The notes below the pieces were generated by a model. That model was not told where the DNA came from. It worked only from the letters and a program-made list of their open reading frames with translations, and did not search any database. DNA of 64,000 bases. It comes from Leptospira ognonensis (lineage in GTDB: Bacteria > Spirochaetota > Leptospiria > Leptospirales > Leptospiraceae). Where the stretch lies: NCBI RefSeq assembly GCF_004770745.1, contig NZ_RQGD01000046.1:248001-312000 (forward strand), read 5' to 3'. A program made the translations under genes and the position numbers. Shown here piece by piece: positions 16,394 to 25,070 of the stretch (the stretch's first letter is position 1; each line of letters opens with the position of its first letter).

Positions 16394-17623
16394 ATGAAAA
16401 ATCTTAAATCTAATCTTGAATTTGCTTCTTTGATATTAACTTTTGCGCTCATACCCATTCTCTTTTTTTCTCTTTTCGTGCAAATTCCAGTTTTAGCGAA
16501 TGTGTTCCAATACGAGGTAGAGTTAGCAAACATAGAGCAACTAACAACGAATGAAGAGGATGAAATATGTTTAGGAGAACCTTGTAATTATAGTTCTAAA
16601 ATAAATTTCGATCATCACAAAATATTCATAGCGAGTTCAAGTTTTCAATTTTCGAAAAGTGTTTGGGTATATTATCAAATCATAGAAACGAAAAAAGTGT
16701 TTGTTGATTATTCTTTCTTTCTTTGGTCTTATCTTTATTTTGATCTCATCGCTTGCATTTACTTGATCACATTTTATTTTTATATGAAGGGTGAAAAGAG
16801 AAAAGAAAGTATAAATAATCCGAAAAAAGGTGAGGATGTAAAGCTCAGTTTCCCAAAAAATGCGGAAGAGAAAGTTGAAGCTGTTCTATTGCCCTCGGAT
16901 TCTTTTCGATTCGTTTTTCTTCTTGGGTTTCTCCAATTTTTTGTTTGTGGGATCGCTGCCTATTTTTTCGCAAAAATTAGCTCACATACACACTGGATAT
17001 TTTTAATATCGTTCCTTTTGCCATTTCTAACTGGAATTGCTCTCTATTTTTCGGTGAAAAAAAGTATAGCATTTCTGCTTTCTTCTCTTCTCTGTCTTGC
17101 TCCCGCTGCGACTGGAAAGGATATACTCTATATTGATCATCTCTTATTTCCAAATGATGTAAATCATGAGATGAAAGAGAAAGTTTATAATTTAGAAGAA
17201 GGTCTCATTAATAAGAACTTTACGGGAGCTTATGTATCTATTATTTCCAGTGGTTCAAAAAGTAAATCAAAGACCTATACCTATCATTTTGTTGCTCCTT
17301 ACCAAACAAAAGGCGAACCATTCGTTCAATGGATTGTGTTAAAACAAGAATGGATGGAAGACCAAACTAAATTTGATCTATTTTGGCAAGCGTGGAAACA
17401 GGAACGACTTGCCGTCCAAATATACGATGAAGATTATATGTATGCGATACAGAAGGCAGGTGAGCGATACCAGTTGGATCTAAGCTCGGGAGTTGCGCTT
17501 CTAAAACCGATTCTATCTGTGGGAGCAGAAATTTCCGGGACAATTGGCAAAGTGCTTTGGACAAATGGGATTGCGTTGATTGTTTGGATCTCTATAGGAC
17601 TCATCCGCATCTATCTTCGCTAA
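16394..17623 (+). CDS. Membrane protein of unknown function
   Basis: 409 residues. Hydrophobic segments lie near 13-33, 107-127, 172-193, 196-215, 219-232 and 388-407. A charged cytoplasmic stretch ('KGEKRKESINNPKKGEDVK') and a soluble region of about 150 residues lie between the helices. No family was recognised. The ATG follows a TAA directly, with AAGGGTGA about nine bases upstream. Its 3' end touches a decayed glyoxalase-family gene on the other strand. The 240-bp AT-rich region before it is shared with the divergent SDR gene. Confidence 0.65.
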   Translation: MKNLKSNLEFASLILTFALIPILFFSLFVQIPVLANVFQYEVELANIEQLTTNEEDEICLGEPCNYSSKINFDHHKIFIASSSFQFSKSVWVYYQIIETKKVFVDYSFFLWSYLYFDLIACIYLITFYFYMKGEKRKESINNPKKGEDVKLSFPKNAEEKVEAVLLPSDSFRFVFLLGFLQFFVCGIAAYFFAKISSHTHWIFLISFLLPFLTGIALYFSVKKSIAFLLSSLLCLAPAATGKDILYIDHLLFPNDVNHEMKEKVYNLEEGLINKNFTGAYVSIISSGSKSKSKTYTYHFVAPYQTKGEPFVQWIVLKQEWMEDQTKFDLFWQAWKQERLAVQIYDEDYMYAIQKAGERYQLDLSSGVALLKPILSVGAEISGTIGKVLWTNGIALIVWISIGLIRIYLR

Positions 17624-17829
17624 ATGGAGCAGAATCCGTCTTTATTCTCTTGCATTAATGCCAATGGAACTAGTTCAAAAGAAAAATCTTATTTACTAAA
17701 TCCGACTTGGTTAACTTTAAAACCACCAGCTTCCTGAAATGATTTTAATACGAGGCCTACTCGATCCGTCCAAAAGGAAAGGCTTCCTACCGGATCATTC
17801 ACATACAATGCTACATATCCAACTTTCAT
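17620..17829 (-). pseudogene. Decayed VOC (glyoxalase/bleomycin-resistance family) gene
   Basis: The minus-strand ATG at 17829, with a good AGAGG Shine-Dalgarno, opens a frame reading 'MKVGYVALYVNDPVGSLSFW' and on to 'GGFKVNQVGFSK', then an in-frame TAA (17691-17689). The same frame resumes at once with 'DFSFELVPLALMQENKDGF' before a TAG (17622-17620). Both halves match the N-terminal half of VOC-superfamily proteins, including the first metal-binding region around 'FELVPL'. The gene has therefore suffered a nonsense change and lost its 3' half at the border with the neighbouring membrane-protein gene. The original function cannot be assigned beyond the superfamily. Confidence 0.7.
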
Positions 17830-17910
17830 TTTTTACCTCTGAAATCCCGATCGAACAGAAAAAACGATGACACCTAAGGTTGTGCATGTGACCATTCTCC
17901 GAACAAAATT

Positions 17911-19179
17911 CTATTTTGCTATCCATACCAATCCTTCCGTAAAATTGCCTGTCATACAATTTGGTGGGTGGACGGATGCTCCAAAACACGGAGGGAAATC
18001 TTTTTGTATTGCTTGGGTCAAATCTTTCGTATAGTAATAGCGACTGATATAGGTATGTTCATATTTTTCTGGAATCGGCTGTAATTGAAACGTGATTTTT
18101 AAGAAGTCTCCATCATCATACCGTACGTCAAAGATCTTCGTATTCTTGGCTACATCCAAAGTTTTTCGATTTCCTTTCCGATCGATGATACCTTCCTCTG
18201 TTGGTTCGAGTCCTAACTTATTTTTTTCATCCCTGCCTACAAGTAAGTAGCCAGACCTTCCCAGTGATCTTGCTTTTTTAAATGATAGATCCAAGGCATT
18301 TTTTCCTTGTTTGTCGATTAAGTATTTTGTAAATGCGTTAGCGGGAAGGAATTGTCTTGCTTTGTATGTTTCGTCAACAACTGCCAGACCCGCATAAAAA
18401 TCTTCTGCCTGTCGAAATTTTAACGGGATAACTTCTTTGCCCGTTTTGTCAATATATCCCCAAAGTCCTGAGGGCTCTTCCTCTTGAATCAACTCACAAT
18501 CATTATATGGGCTTGGTTCGGTGATCTGAACTCTGGCAAGCCCTTCACTAAAATTTCCAACGATCGTATATTTAGGTGGAATGATCCAAGTATCATTGGT
18601 ATCTTTAAATCCCCATTTTCCGTCTTTACAGGAGGCTAACAGGCCTTCAGCGTATCTACCAGGGCCTGCCAGATAAGAATACAATCCGTTACTATAGATT
18701 AATTTAAAGCCTTTGGTTAAATAATATTTATCATATCTTTTCGATACTTGTTTGAATTTGAATTTTGTAGTCGCTACTTCTGCAACGCCATTTCGAAAAA
18801 CCGTAGCATTGTAAAAGGATGGCTTCACAACCCACTCTCCTTTTTGGTCTATATACCCCCAATTTTTTTCAGACAATTCATTATTGTCTTCGACAGGAGC
18901 AAGTATTGGATCATCTGAAAAAGGCTCGGCATCTTTAAATTGAAACGGGATTACTACCTCTCCTTTGCGATTGATGTAGCCCCAAAGACCATTTTTTTTG
19001 ACAGGCGCCAAACCATGCTTAAATTGACCCGCACCTTCAAATTGAGATTCGAGAACCATTTTGCCCAAAAAGTCCATAAATCCAAAGGAATACTTTGGCT
19101 CTTCTTGACTAATGGCGTTTACAAAAATAGAAATGCAGGACTGAACAGAAAAAACGGCAAGAATGATGATTCGTTTCAT
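17911..19179 (-). CDS. WG-repeat exported protein
   Basis: 422 residues with an N-terminal export signal; a cysteine at position 15 ('VFSVQSC') could make it a lipoprotein. WG repeats recur as 'NGLWGYINRKGEVVIPFQF', 'KNWGYIDQKGEWVVKPSFY', 'DGKWGFKDTNDTWIIPPKY' and 'GLWGYIDKTGKEVIPLKF', with FxxA/GLA-type linkers. These repeats form beta-rich folds of unknown binding function. A strong Shine-Dalgarno (AAGGAAGAG) precedes the ATG. No operon partner is evident: the nearest upstream gene on this strand ends 64 bp away. Confidence 0.82.
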   Translation of the reverse strand: MKRIIILAVFSVQSCISIFVNAISQEEPKYSFGFMDFLGKMVLESQFEGAGQFKHGLAPVKKNGLWGYINRKGEVVIPFQFKDAEPFSDDPILAPVEDNNELSEKNWGYIDQKGEWVVKPSFYNATVFRNGVAEVATTKFKFKQVSKRYDKYYLTKGFKLIYSNGLYSYLAGPGRYAEGLLASCKDGKWGFKDTNDTWIIPPKYTIVGNFSEGLARVQITEPSPYNDCELIQEEEPSGLWGYIDKTGKEVIPLKFRQAEDFYAGLAVVDETYKARQFLPANAFTKYLIDKQGKNALDLSFKKARSLGRSGYLLVGRDEKNKLGLEPTEEGIIDRKGNRKTLDVAKNTKIFDVRYDDGDFLKITFQLQPIPEKYEHTYISRYYYTKDLTQAIQKDFPPCFGASVHPPNCMTGNFTEGLVWIAK

Positions 19180-19243
19180 ATCTCTTCCTTAAAAATGAAG
19201 TGGTACTGGGTTACTCTCTAAAAAAATAAAGTCTCAATATAGA

Positions 19244-19579
19244 TTACTTTAAATTGTTTTCATAAAGTCGTTTCCACTCTACGAATATAAATCCGAAAGG
19301 TAGATTGGACAAAAGAAAGAGTAGGACAAACTTTGCCCAGCTCCAGTCCCATCTATCTTTTTCCTGGAAGAGCAAAACGACATAAAGGATAAAGAGCAGT
19401 CCATGAAGCATGCCTATATACCTCACGAAGATAGGTATACCGTAGATATATTTAAGCGGCATGGCAAGAAAAAGCAAAATCAGAAAGGAGGAACCTTCTA
19501 CAATTCCAAGGATACGAACTCGATTAAGGGATGCTGGCATATCACCAAAATCAATGTTCGCCTCATGAAGGCAATGCAA
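19244..19579 (-). CDS. DUF3817 family small membrane protein
   Basis: 111 residues with about three hydrophobic helices. The conserved opening 'LNRVRILGIVEGSSFLILLF' and 'AMPLKYIYGIPIFVRYIGML' match DUF3817. The listed start is a TTG with AAGGA just upstream; the in-frame ATG at 19540 ('MPASLNRVR') is the alternative and would fit the family length better. The gene begins 10 bp after the CDGSH gene on the same strand and is probably co-transcribed. Function unknown. Confidence 0.75.
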   Translation of the reverse strand: MHCLHEANIDFGDMPASLNRVRILGIVEGSSFLILLFLAMPLKYIYGIPIFVRYIGMLHGLLFILYVVLLFQEKDRWDWSWAKFVLLFLLSNLPFGFIFVEWKRLYENNLK

Positions 19580-19588
19580 ACTTTCCTT

Positions 19589-20215
19589 CTAAGACTTAAA
19601 GCCGATCTTAGCATGGCTTCCATCACAATAAGGCTTGTTAGATGATGCACCGCAACGGCAAAATGCAGTTTGTGTTACCTTATTGATCGTTTTCCCTGTT
19701 CCCGTCACAACTTCAAGATTTCCCTTTAGTAGGAGCGGTCCATTTTCTGCCGGAGTCACTGTCAGCTTACCATTGCGCAGGCTGAGAGGCGAAAATTCTT
19801 TTAAGGGAGCTTCTCCCGTTGCTTGAAACTGGGTCGCAGTATGGCTACCATCGCAAAATGGTTTGTTCCCAGAAGCACCGCATCGACAGAGAGTGGCTCG
19901 TAACATTTCACCTTGGCCGGTAATTATGGCATCGGCTCTAAGTGCTAAGGGGCCATTTTCCCTTATGCGCACAGTGTTGACGATAGGTGGCTTCTCATCG
20001 GCGACACCATCATGTCGCTCATAGCGAATGGCACCTGATGGGCAATTGAGAGCAAGCATGGCAACTTCGTCTGGGGTGGCGCGGTCGGGATATATCCATT
20101 CTCCTTCTACATTTGGAACAAAAACGTCTGGTCGATCGAGTACGCAGCTACGCGAGTGGATGCATTTTTTCGCATCAAAGAGAATGGTTACTTTTTTTCC
20201 TTTTACGACTTCCAT
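19589..20215 (-). CDS. Iron-sulfur protein: divergent ferredoxin domain plus two CDGSH motifs
   Basis: 208 residues. The N-terminus (about 1-65) is a divergent mono-cluster ferredoxin-like domain with 'CIHSRSC' and 'ALNCPSGAIRYER'. Two CDGSH iron-sulfur motifs follow, 'CRCGASGNKPFCDGSH' and 'CRCGASSNKPYCDGSH', each with the three cysteines and one histidine that hold a 2Fe-2S cluster. Such tandem proteins are thought to handle redox or cluster transfer. The local base composition looks more GC-rich than its neighbours, hinting at acquisition by transfer (impression, not computed). It precedes the DUF3817 gene in a likely two-gene unit. Confidence 0.85.
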   Translation of the reverse strand: MEVVKGKKVTILFDAKKCIHSRSCVLDRPDVFVPNVEGEWIYPDRATPDEVAMLALNCPSGAIRYERHDGVADEKPPIVNTVRIRENGPLALRADAIITGQGEMLRATLCRCGASGNKPFCDGSHTATQFQATGEAPLKEFSPLSLRNGKLTVTPAENGPLLLKGNLEVVTGTGKTINKVTQTAFCRCGASSNKPYCDGSHAKIGFKS

Positions 20216-20295
20216 GATTTGTCTCCCAACAGCGGTAGCTTTATTATTCGCTAATTTGAATCCTTGTTTGGATTAGGCAAGAAATTATAAAAAAG

Positions 20296-20943
20296 CTACT
20301 CCTTTTCCTTTAGATAGAGCTCTGGTAAAAAATTTTCAAACTGACCAACTTCCTCGATGTTATGTTTAATCCAAGCCAAGCCATGCTTTCTATCAAAAAA
20401 AAGGAATTCAAATAGAGGTCGAAGCAACTTAAAACTGAATCCCTTCCATCCAACAATCAGACAGTTTTCGTAAAGGGTCCCATTTTGTATGTTCTTGAAT
20501 GAGTATTCCATCCTGGCAATAGGTAGAAATCCATAAAGCCGAGGATTATGAATGAAGCCAGAATCGTCTAATTTTTCAATGGGGCTTATCACATTAACTA
20601 TGTATTTCTTTTGCCTGCCCAAATATTCAACAATACGCAGAATGGCTCCTTTTCCAACGGTTCCGTCTGGAAGTCGTTTTTCGTAACTTACATGCACGTG
20701 ATCCTCGGGATGCCATACATGGTAGCGATTGAACGTATTGCCCTGAAAGTGGATATCACCTTCTAAATGTTTGAACCACCAAACGAGCATTTCCGTAGTA
20801 ACACCTTTCAAAGGATCATGTTGAATCCAATATTTTACTCTACCATCATTTAGGACCTCTCGGCCAGAGCGAGCTGAGGAGACTTTTTTAGGTAACCAAG
20901 AAATATTTAATTTTGGCAGTAAGGCTAAGTTGACTTTTTTCAT
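20296..20943 (-). CDS. DAPG-hydrolase (PhlG-like) family protein
   Basis: 215 residues. The segments 'GVTTEMLVWWFKHLEGDI', 'RYHVWHPEDHVHVSYE' and, near the C-terminus, 'HNIEEVGQFENFLPELY' match the metal-dependent 2,4-diacetylphloroglucinol hydrolase family, where His and Glu residues hold zinc. Members cleave a C-C bond in acylated phenols, but most are uncharacterised, so the substrate here is open. The gene is divergent from a TetR gene with two 18-bp palindromes between them, a classic repressor-enzyme pair. AGGAGG (20974-20969) lies 25 bases before the ATG, separated by one palindrome. Confidence 0.65.
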   Translation of the reverse strand: MKKVNLALLPKLNISWLPKKVSSARSGREVLNDGRVKYWIQHDPLKGVTTEMLVWWFKHLEGDIHFQGNTFNRYHVWHPEDHVHVSYEKRLPDGTVGKGAILRIVEYLGRQKKYIVNVISPIEKLDDSGFIHNPRLYGFLPIARMEYSFKNIQNGTLYENCLIVGWKGFSFKLLRPLFEFLFFDRKHGLAWIKHNIEEVGQFENFLPELYLKEKE

Positions 20944-20951
20944 TATTTCTA

Positions 20952-21000
20952 GTATAGTAGAAACTATACCTCCTGGTTTTTGGTATAGCGTTTACTATAC
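20952..21000. promoter_or_regulatory. Two 18-bp palindromic operators between TetR and DAPG-hydrolase genes
   Basis: GTATAGT-AGAA-ACTATAC (20952-20969) is perfect over seven-base arms. GTATAGC-GTTT-ACTATAC (20983-21000) has one arm mismatch. Both have a four-base centre and start 31 bp apart, about three helical turns, so dimers would sit on the same face of the DNA. They cover the likely start regions of both divergent genes. The TetR product of the adjacent gene is the obvious candidate ligand. Confidence 0.65.
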
Positions 21001-21058
21001 TGCGTCTACTATTTTTTTATTATTGGGAGGAAATATTTTAGGGAAGAGTATTGTGAGA

Positions 21059-21733
21059 ATGAAATTAACTCAGAAATTGCTTCAGATCGAATTCGAAGCT
21101 TACAAAAATCCGAAGTCCGATAAGGAGTTTGATATCCTGAAAGCGGGAGAAGCGGTATTTGCGGACTTTGGGTATGAGGGGTCTACCACATTCCAACTCG
21201 CACAAAAGGCTGGTGTTACGGAAAGAACCTTATTCAAATACTTTCCTACGAAATTTGATCTATATAAGCGGATATTAGCTGGTCTACTTTTTGCGACGAT
21301 TCTACCAGAACATATGTCAGATTTAAAAAAAAGACTTCAATCCATAGAGTCAAATTTCAAGACATGGTATATTTCGACTCTTACCGCAAGATACGAAGCA
21401 GTGGTAAAAGAACCAAATAAGATAAAGTTGCTGTTAGGTGCAATTTTGTTCTCTCAAGAATTTTCAGAAATTTTTGGAAAACTTTGGAAAACAAATCTGT
21501 ACGAGCCGTCTCTAGAAGCAATCCGCTTTTTTCAAAAAAGGGGGGACTTGCGAGAGGATATCAAACCGGAGCAGATCGTTCGGGCTTCGTTTAGTTTAGG
21601 TGCCAGTTTTTTAATTACGAAAACGATACTTGCGCCCAAGCATCCAATCGATCCATCGGAGGAAATTTCAGCATTGTTCGAAATTTTTTACGGAGGAATC
21701 AAATCGAGAGGGAAGGATACTTCCTCAAGTTAG
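21059..21733 (+). CDS. TetR-family transcription regulator
   Basis: About 224 residues from the ATG at 21059; a GTG two codons earlier is also possible, and GGGAAGAG lies just upstream. The longer frame from 20930 would run across the operators and is rejected. The helix-turn-helix is 'GYEGSTTFQLAQKAGVTERT' followed by 'LFKYFPTKFDLYKRIL'. The C-terminal ligand domain is not assigned. Divergent transcription and paired palindromes suggest that it represses itself and the DAPG-hydrolase-like gene and responds to a phenolic or related compound (inference). Confidence 0.88.
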   Translation: MKLTQKLLQIEFEAYKNPKSDKEFDILKAGEAVFADFGYEGSTTFQLAQKAGVTERTLFKYFPTKFDLYKRILAGLLFATILPEHMSDLKKRLQSIESNFKTWYISTLTARYEAVVKEPNKIKLLLGAILFSQEFSEIFGKLWKTNLYEPSLEAIRFFQKRGDLREDIKPEQIVRASFSLGASFLITKTILAPKHPIDPSEEISALFEIFYGGIKSRGKDTSSS

Positions 21734-21894
21734 CCAATTCTATTAAAGAAAAAATGTGGGAGTCACTTACAAGTAAGACAGAGCTTGCCTAGAAGATAGG
21801 TTTCTTTTGGTAGCGTTCACTCCCTTCTACGTAAATCTTCAATGCATTCTGCATTTGACGCTTGCGTTTCTAGTTCTCCCTTTAACGTGGTGAC

Positions 21895-23676
21895 ATGACA
21901 ATTTTTCGACATCTTTTGCAATGGTTGCCATTCTGCATTGGCTTTCTATTTATGATGCACTGCCATTCCACGTTCCAAAGAAAGGATAACAGTGGTATAG
22001 AAATTATTTCTCAAGAAGAAATAGAAATCCTATCAAAGATTCAAGACCTACAAAACTCAGGCATTCATTCCTTGTCCTACATGTATCTATTAGGCGATGG
22101 TAAAATTCGTTCGGGTCAGATTGGAGGTAAAGGAAAGGAAGAGATCCAGAGATTTAAAATTGGTAGCATCACCAAACTTTTTACTGGGATTGCCATCTTA
22201 CAGCTAAAAGATGCGGGAAAACTAAAGTTAGATGATACCGTTTCGAAATGGCTCCCTGAAATCAATGAATTAGAAGAGAGAGATAAAAAATATAGAAAGA
22301 TCAGTCTTCGAGATCTTTTGACCCACCAGTCCGGGTTGCCCTCCGATCTTGCTGCTGGTTTTTTTCTTCCTCCAAGTTCCACAGAGGAGGAAGTACTTTC
22401 TGCCTTCAGAGACCTCCCGAGTCAGTTAAAGGGTGTTAAGCGAAATGAACCAGGAAAAGTACATTCCTATTCGAATTTGGCATTTGGTCTTTTAGGTAGT
22501 GTCATAGAAAGGGTTTCGAAGTCGAGCATTGAAGATTATTTTCAAAAACAGATACTAACAAAAGCAGGTATGAAACACACTACCTTACTCGAAAGAAATG
22601 AGGGTTCAGAACTTGTTCCGGGATACCAAGGGATTTTTTGGAAAACTAAAACAGAAAACCCAGCTATCCGCGATCTCACGGCAGGTTCTCTGTCTACGAC
22701 AGGGGAAGACATGGGTCTTTTCTTAAGGGCATTTTTCAGAAGTAAAAAAGGGGAAGGCCTGCTTTCAAAAAGTTCTTTCGAAGAATTTCATCGAATCCAA
22801 ATGGGACCAAGATCCAATTTTGAGATGAAAATAGGTCTTCCTGTAATTCTCGAAAGGTTTGAAGCAAAGGGAAGGCCTGTGTGGATCGCAGGACACTCTG
22901 GATCTTTACCGCCTTACTTTGCAGATTTAATGTATGATCCGGAAACAGAGAGTGCCTCCTTTCTCGCGGGCAATACCTTGGGTCTAGCAACAGGAAAAAT
23001 CCGTCCGACTAACAAAGAAATTTTAAAACTGACATACAAACAAAAAACGGGATCTGCTTTGCAATCTCCATCGATACCAAATAGGGAGAAACAAAATGAG
23101 ATCAGAGATTTTTCCGGATTGTATGTGTCACCACTCGGTATCCATGAATTAAAAAAGGGTGATAAACCTACCTTAAGTCTTTACGATATAGATTTTGATT
23201 TAGTCCCAAAGGACAATCGGCACGCATTGGAGCTAAATTTATTTTTTGGTTTGATCCCTTTCAAGGATCCATTTTTAGAAAGCCTACGCGTTGAATGGGA
23301 AACTTGGGAGGGTGAAAAAATCTTTACTTTGTTATCCGAAGAGATTCCGAAGGGAAGTCTTGGGATTGCTACACAATTTCAGCCAGACCCTTACTCTCCT
23401 GATTCCGATTTTTATGGAACTTACCAATCCAGTGATCCTTACGCGATCATTCCTAAAATCAGATTGAATCGCGACAAACGTGGGTTTTCCGCAATCACCA
23501 TTACGTATGCTTTAGGTGGAATGGAAAATCAAATCACTCTTCCGTGTAAACTTGAAACACCGGATCAATTGAGAATCCATGGGTATGGAAGGAATCTAGG
23601 CGAGCAACTGGAACTGAGTGTCAAAAATGGAAAACAATTCGTCCAGTATTCAGGAATCACGTTTGAGAAAAAATAA
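21895..23676 (+). CDS. Serine hydrolase lipoprotein, beta-lactamase family with C-terminal extension
   Basis: 593 residues. A signal peptide ends in a lipobox-like 'FMMHC' (C23). The beta-lactamase/esterase fold has SxxK in 'IGSITKLFTGIAILQLKDAG', YxN in 'HSYSNLAFGLLG' and HxG in 'WIAGHSGSLPP'. About 200 further residues form an extra C-terminal domain, as seen in Lmo- and Pab87-type relatives, of unknown role. Substrate unknown. It is a distant homologue of the gene at 8786-9988. The 160-bp spacer after the TetR gene shows no clear terminator, so read-through is possible. Confidence 0.83.
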   Translation: MTIFRHLLQWLPFCIGFLFMMHCHSTFQRKDNSGIEIISQEEIEILSKIQDLQNSGIHSLSYMYLLGDGKIRSGQIGGKGKEEIQRFKIGSITKLFTGIAILQLKDAGKLKLDDTVSKWLPEINELEERDKKYRKISLRDLLTHQSGLPSDLAAGFFLPPSSTEEEVLSAFRDLPSQLKGVKRNEPGKVHSYSNLAFGLLGSVIERVSKSSIEDYFQKQILTKAGMKHTTLLERNEGSELVPGYQGIFWKTKTENPAIRDLTAGSLSTTGEDMGLFLRAFFRSKKGEGLLSKSSFEEFHRIQMGPRSNFEMKIGLPVILERFEAKGRPVWIAGHSGSLPPYFADLMYDPETESASFLAGNTLGLATGKIRPTNKEILKLTYKQKTGSALQSPSIPNREKQNEIRDFSGLYVSPLGIHELKKGDKPTLSLYDIDFDLVPKDNRHALELNLFFGLIPFKDPFLESLRVEWETWEGEKIFTLLSEEIPKGSLGIATQFQPDPYSPDSDFYGTYQSSDPYAIIPKIRLNRDKRGFSAITITYALGGMENQITLPCKLETPDQLRIHGYGRNLGEQLELSVKNGKQFVQYSGITFEKK

Positions 23677-23699
23677 AAGAATCATTCCTAGTCGATTCA

Positions 23700-23927
23700 T
23701 CACTCGACGATCATGGTGACTAGCCTGCGAGCGATCGGTGCGACTACAAGGATGGCAGGAAACGCAATCGGCCATACACGCAAGAATGCCTGCAGCCAAC
23801 GAGAGACAAAGTTCGCATCGATGCCTGTTAATATGGCTGTCAGCACGCCTGACATGAATAAGCCCATCAAAAAGGACATAATGACTGCAAAAACAATTGG
23901 GGTATATTTTTTGGGTATCTTTCTCAT
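23700..23927 (-). CDS. DUF2798 family two-helix membrane protein
   Basis: 75 residues with two hydrophobic helices ('PIVFAVIMSFLMGLFMSGVL' and 'WPIAFPAILVVAPIARRLV'). The pattern, including the 'W...W..A.P.....P.....V' run, is that of DUF2798 proteins. Function unknown. It converges on the serine hydrolase with 23 bp between stops, and is divergent from the lipoprotein starting at 24172. Confidence 0.75.
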   Translation of the reverse strand: MRKIPKKYTPIVFAVIMSFLMGLFMSGVLTAILTGIDANFVSRWLQAFLRVWPIAFPAILVVAPIARRLVTMIVE

Positions 23928-24171
23928 ACTGCCAGCCGAATTTTTAAGGTTTTGCTTTCGAGAAATTTATTCTGTGTTTTGTTTTTTCTGAATTTTCTTG
24001 GTTAAATCTCTGATTTTTGCTACAAAGTCTCCGCTTTATTAGTTGGCCTTAAAGGGAGATTGCCTTTCCTGTGTTCTTTTTTGGAAGATAAAAAAATTTC
24101 TGTTATATGCTCACCAAACCTCGTTGACTCCCATGGGAATAGGTGATTCGTTGTTAGAATTAGGAGTTTAT

Positions 24172-24990
24172 ATGAAAACAGGCAGATTGGCTTTATTATT
24201 TTTATTGGTCTCAACAGTGGGTTGTCCAAAACCGAAAGAAGATACTTCACTTACGGACGCATTATTACTCAGTACTCTAACATCGAGTAGATCGACGACT
24301 TCTTCTGCTGCTACAATCACATCAGTGACGCCTACAACCTTTTATGTTGGATCTACGGTCACGATCAAAGGCACAAATTTGACCGGAAAAACGGTGTCTA
24401 TATTTAATGGAGGCACTTCAAACACGCTATCCACCTCTGTTGTTTCCCAAACGGATACTGAAGTAAAGCTGAGAATCACAAATAGTACTACCGCAAATTC
24501 TTCCATTTCAGGTTCGATTGGGATAGCCGTTAACGGAACTCTTGCCAATACAGGCAGTACGATATACTCATTCGTGACGTCTTTAACTTCCGGATTATCG
24601 AGTGCCATTGGGGAAGTGAATGTGACAACAATTTCGACCACGAACTCTAATAGTAGCGGTCTCACTTTTTCAGTTAGCCCCTCCTTGCCATCGGGACTTT
24701 CTTTAAATACATCTACTGGAACGATTTCTGGAATCGCAACAACTTCGACGGGAAACTCTGCAGTAACCTATACGTTAACAGGAACGAATACGGATCAAAC
24801 TGTTGGAGGAACTGTTTCAGGAACGCTCTCTCTCACCATTGTTACGAATACACAAAGAACCGCAAGAACATGTAACTCAGTTGGTACAGCGGCAGGCTGC
24901 TCAGCTTCTTTTCCTTTCTCTTGCACGAATATCAGTACTTGTACTTCCAGCTATAGTAGCTGTGTAGCGAACTCAGGCTGTGGATTCTAA
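24172..24990 (+). CDS. Lipoprotein with IPT/TIG and putative Ig (He_PIG) domains
   Basis: 272 residues from the ATG at 24172, which has AGGAG six bases upstream; the longer frame from 24043 is not credible. The lipobox is 'VSTVGC' (C18). Residues about 45-125 form an IPT/TIG-like fold ('ITSVTPTTFYVGSTVTIKGT'). A putative Ig repeat follows with 'LPSGLSLNTSTGTISGIAT'. The last 40 residues contain seven cysteines ('CNSVGTAAGCSASFPFSCTN'), implying disulfides. It is probably surface or periplasmic and of unknown function. A strong terminator follows. Confidence 0.78.
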   Translation: MKTGRLALLFLLVSTVGCPKPKEDTSLTDALLLSTLTSSRSTTSSAATITSVTPTTFYVGSTVTIKGTNLTGKTVSIFNGGTSNTLSTSVVSQTDTEVKLRITNSTTANSSISGSIGIAVNGTLANTGSTIYSFVTSLTSGLSSAIGEVNVTTISTTNSNSSGLTFSVSPSLPSGLSLNTSTGTISGIATTSTGNSAVTYTLTGTNTDQTVGGTVSGTLSLTIVTNTQRTARTCNSVGTAAGCSASFPFSCTNISTCTSSYSSCVANSGCGF

Positions 24991-25011
24991 AGGAAATTAG
25001 ATAGTTCGAAA

Positions 25012-25070
25012 TTGTATCGTGCCTTTATTTAACAAATCAGGCACGATACAAACTAACGAACCTTTTTTTT
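25012..25070 (+). terminator. Strong intrinsic terminator after the IPT lipoprotein
   Basis: A perfect 13-bp stem (TTGTATCGTGCCT at 25012-25024, AGGCACGATACAA at 25039-25051) is extended by an outer GTTCG/CGAAC pair (25004-25008 and 25057-25061) and followed by eight T (25063-25070). The T-run lies inside the 3' end of the convergent DUF1801 gene. The stem could also act on the opposite strand, although that side lacks a T-run. Confidence 0.8.

Noticed and set aside
24342..24665. Long antisense ORF in the IPT lipoprotein
   Set aside because: Arises from Ser/Thr-rich codons lacking stops on the opposite strand.
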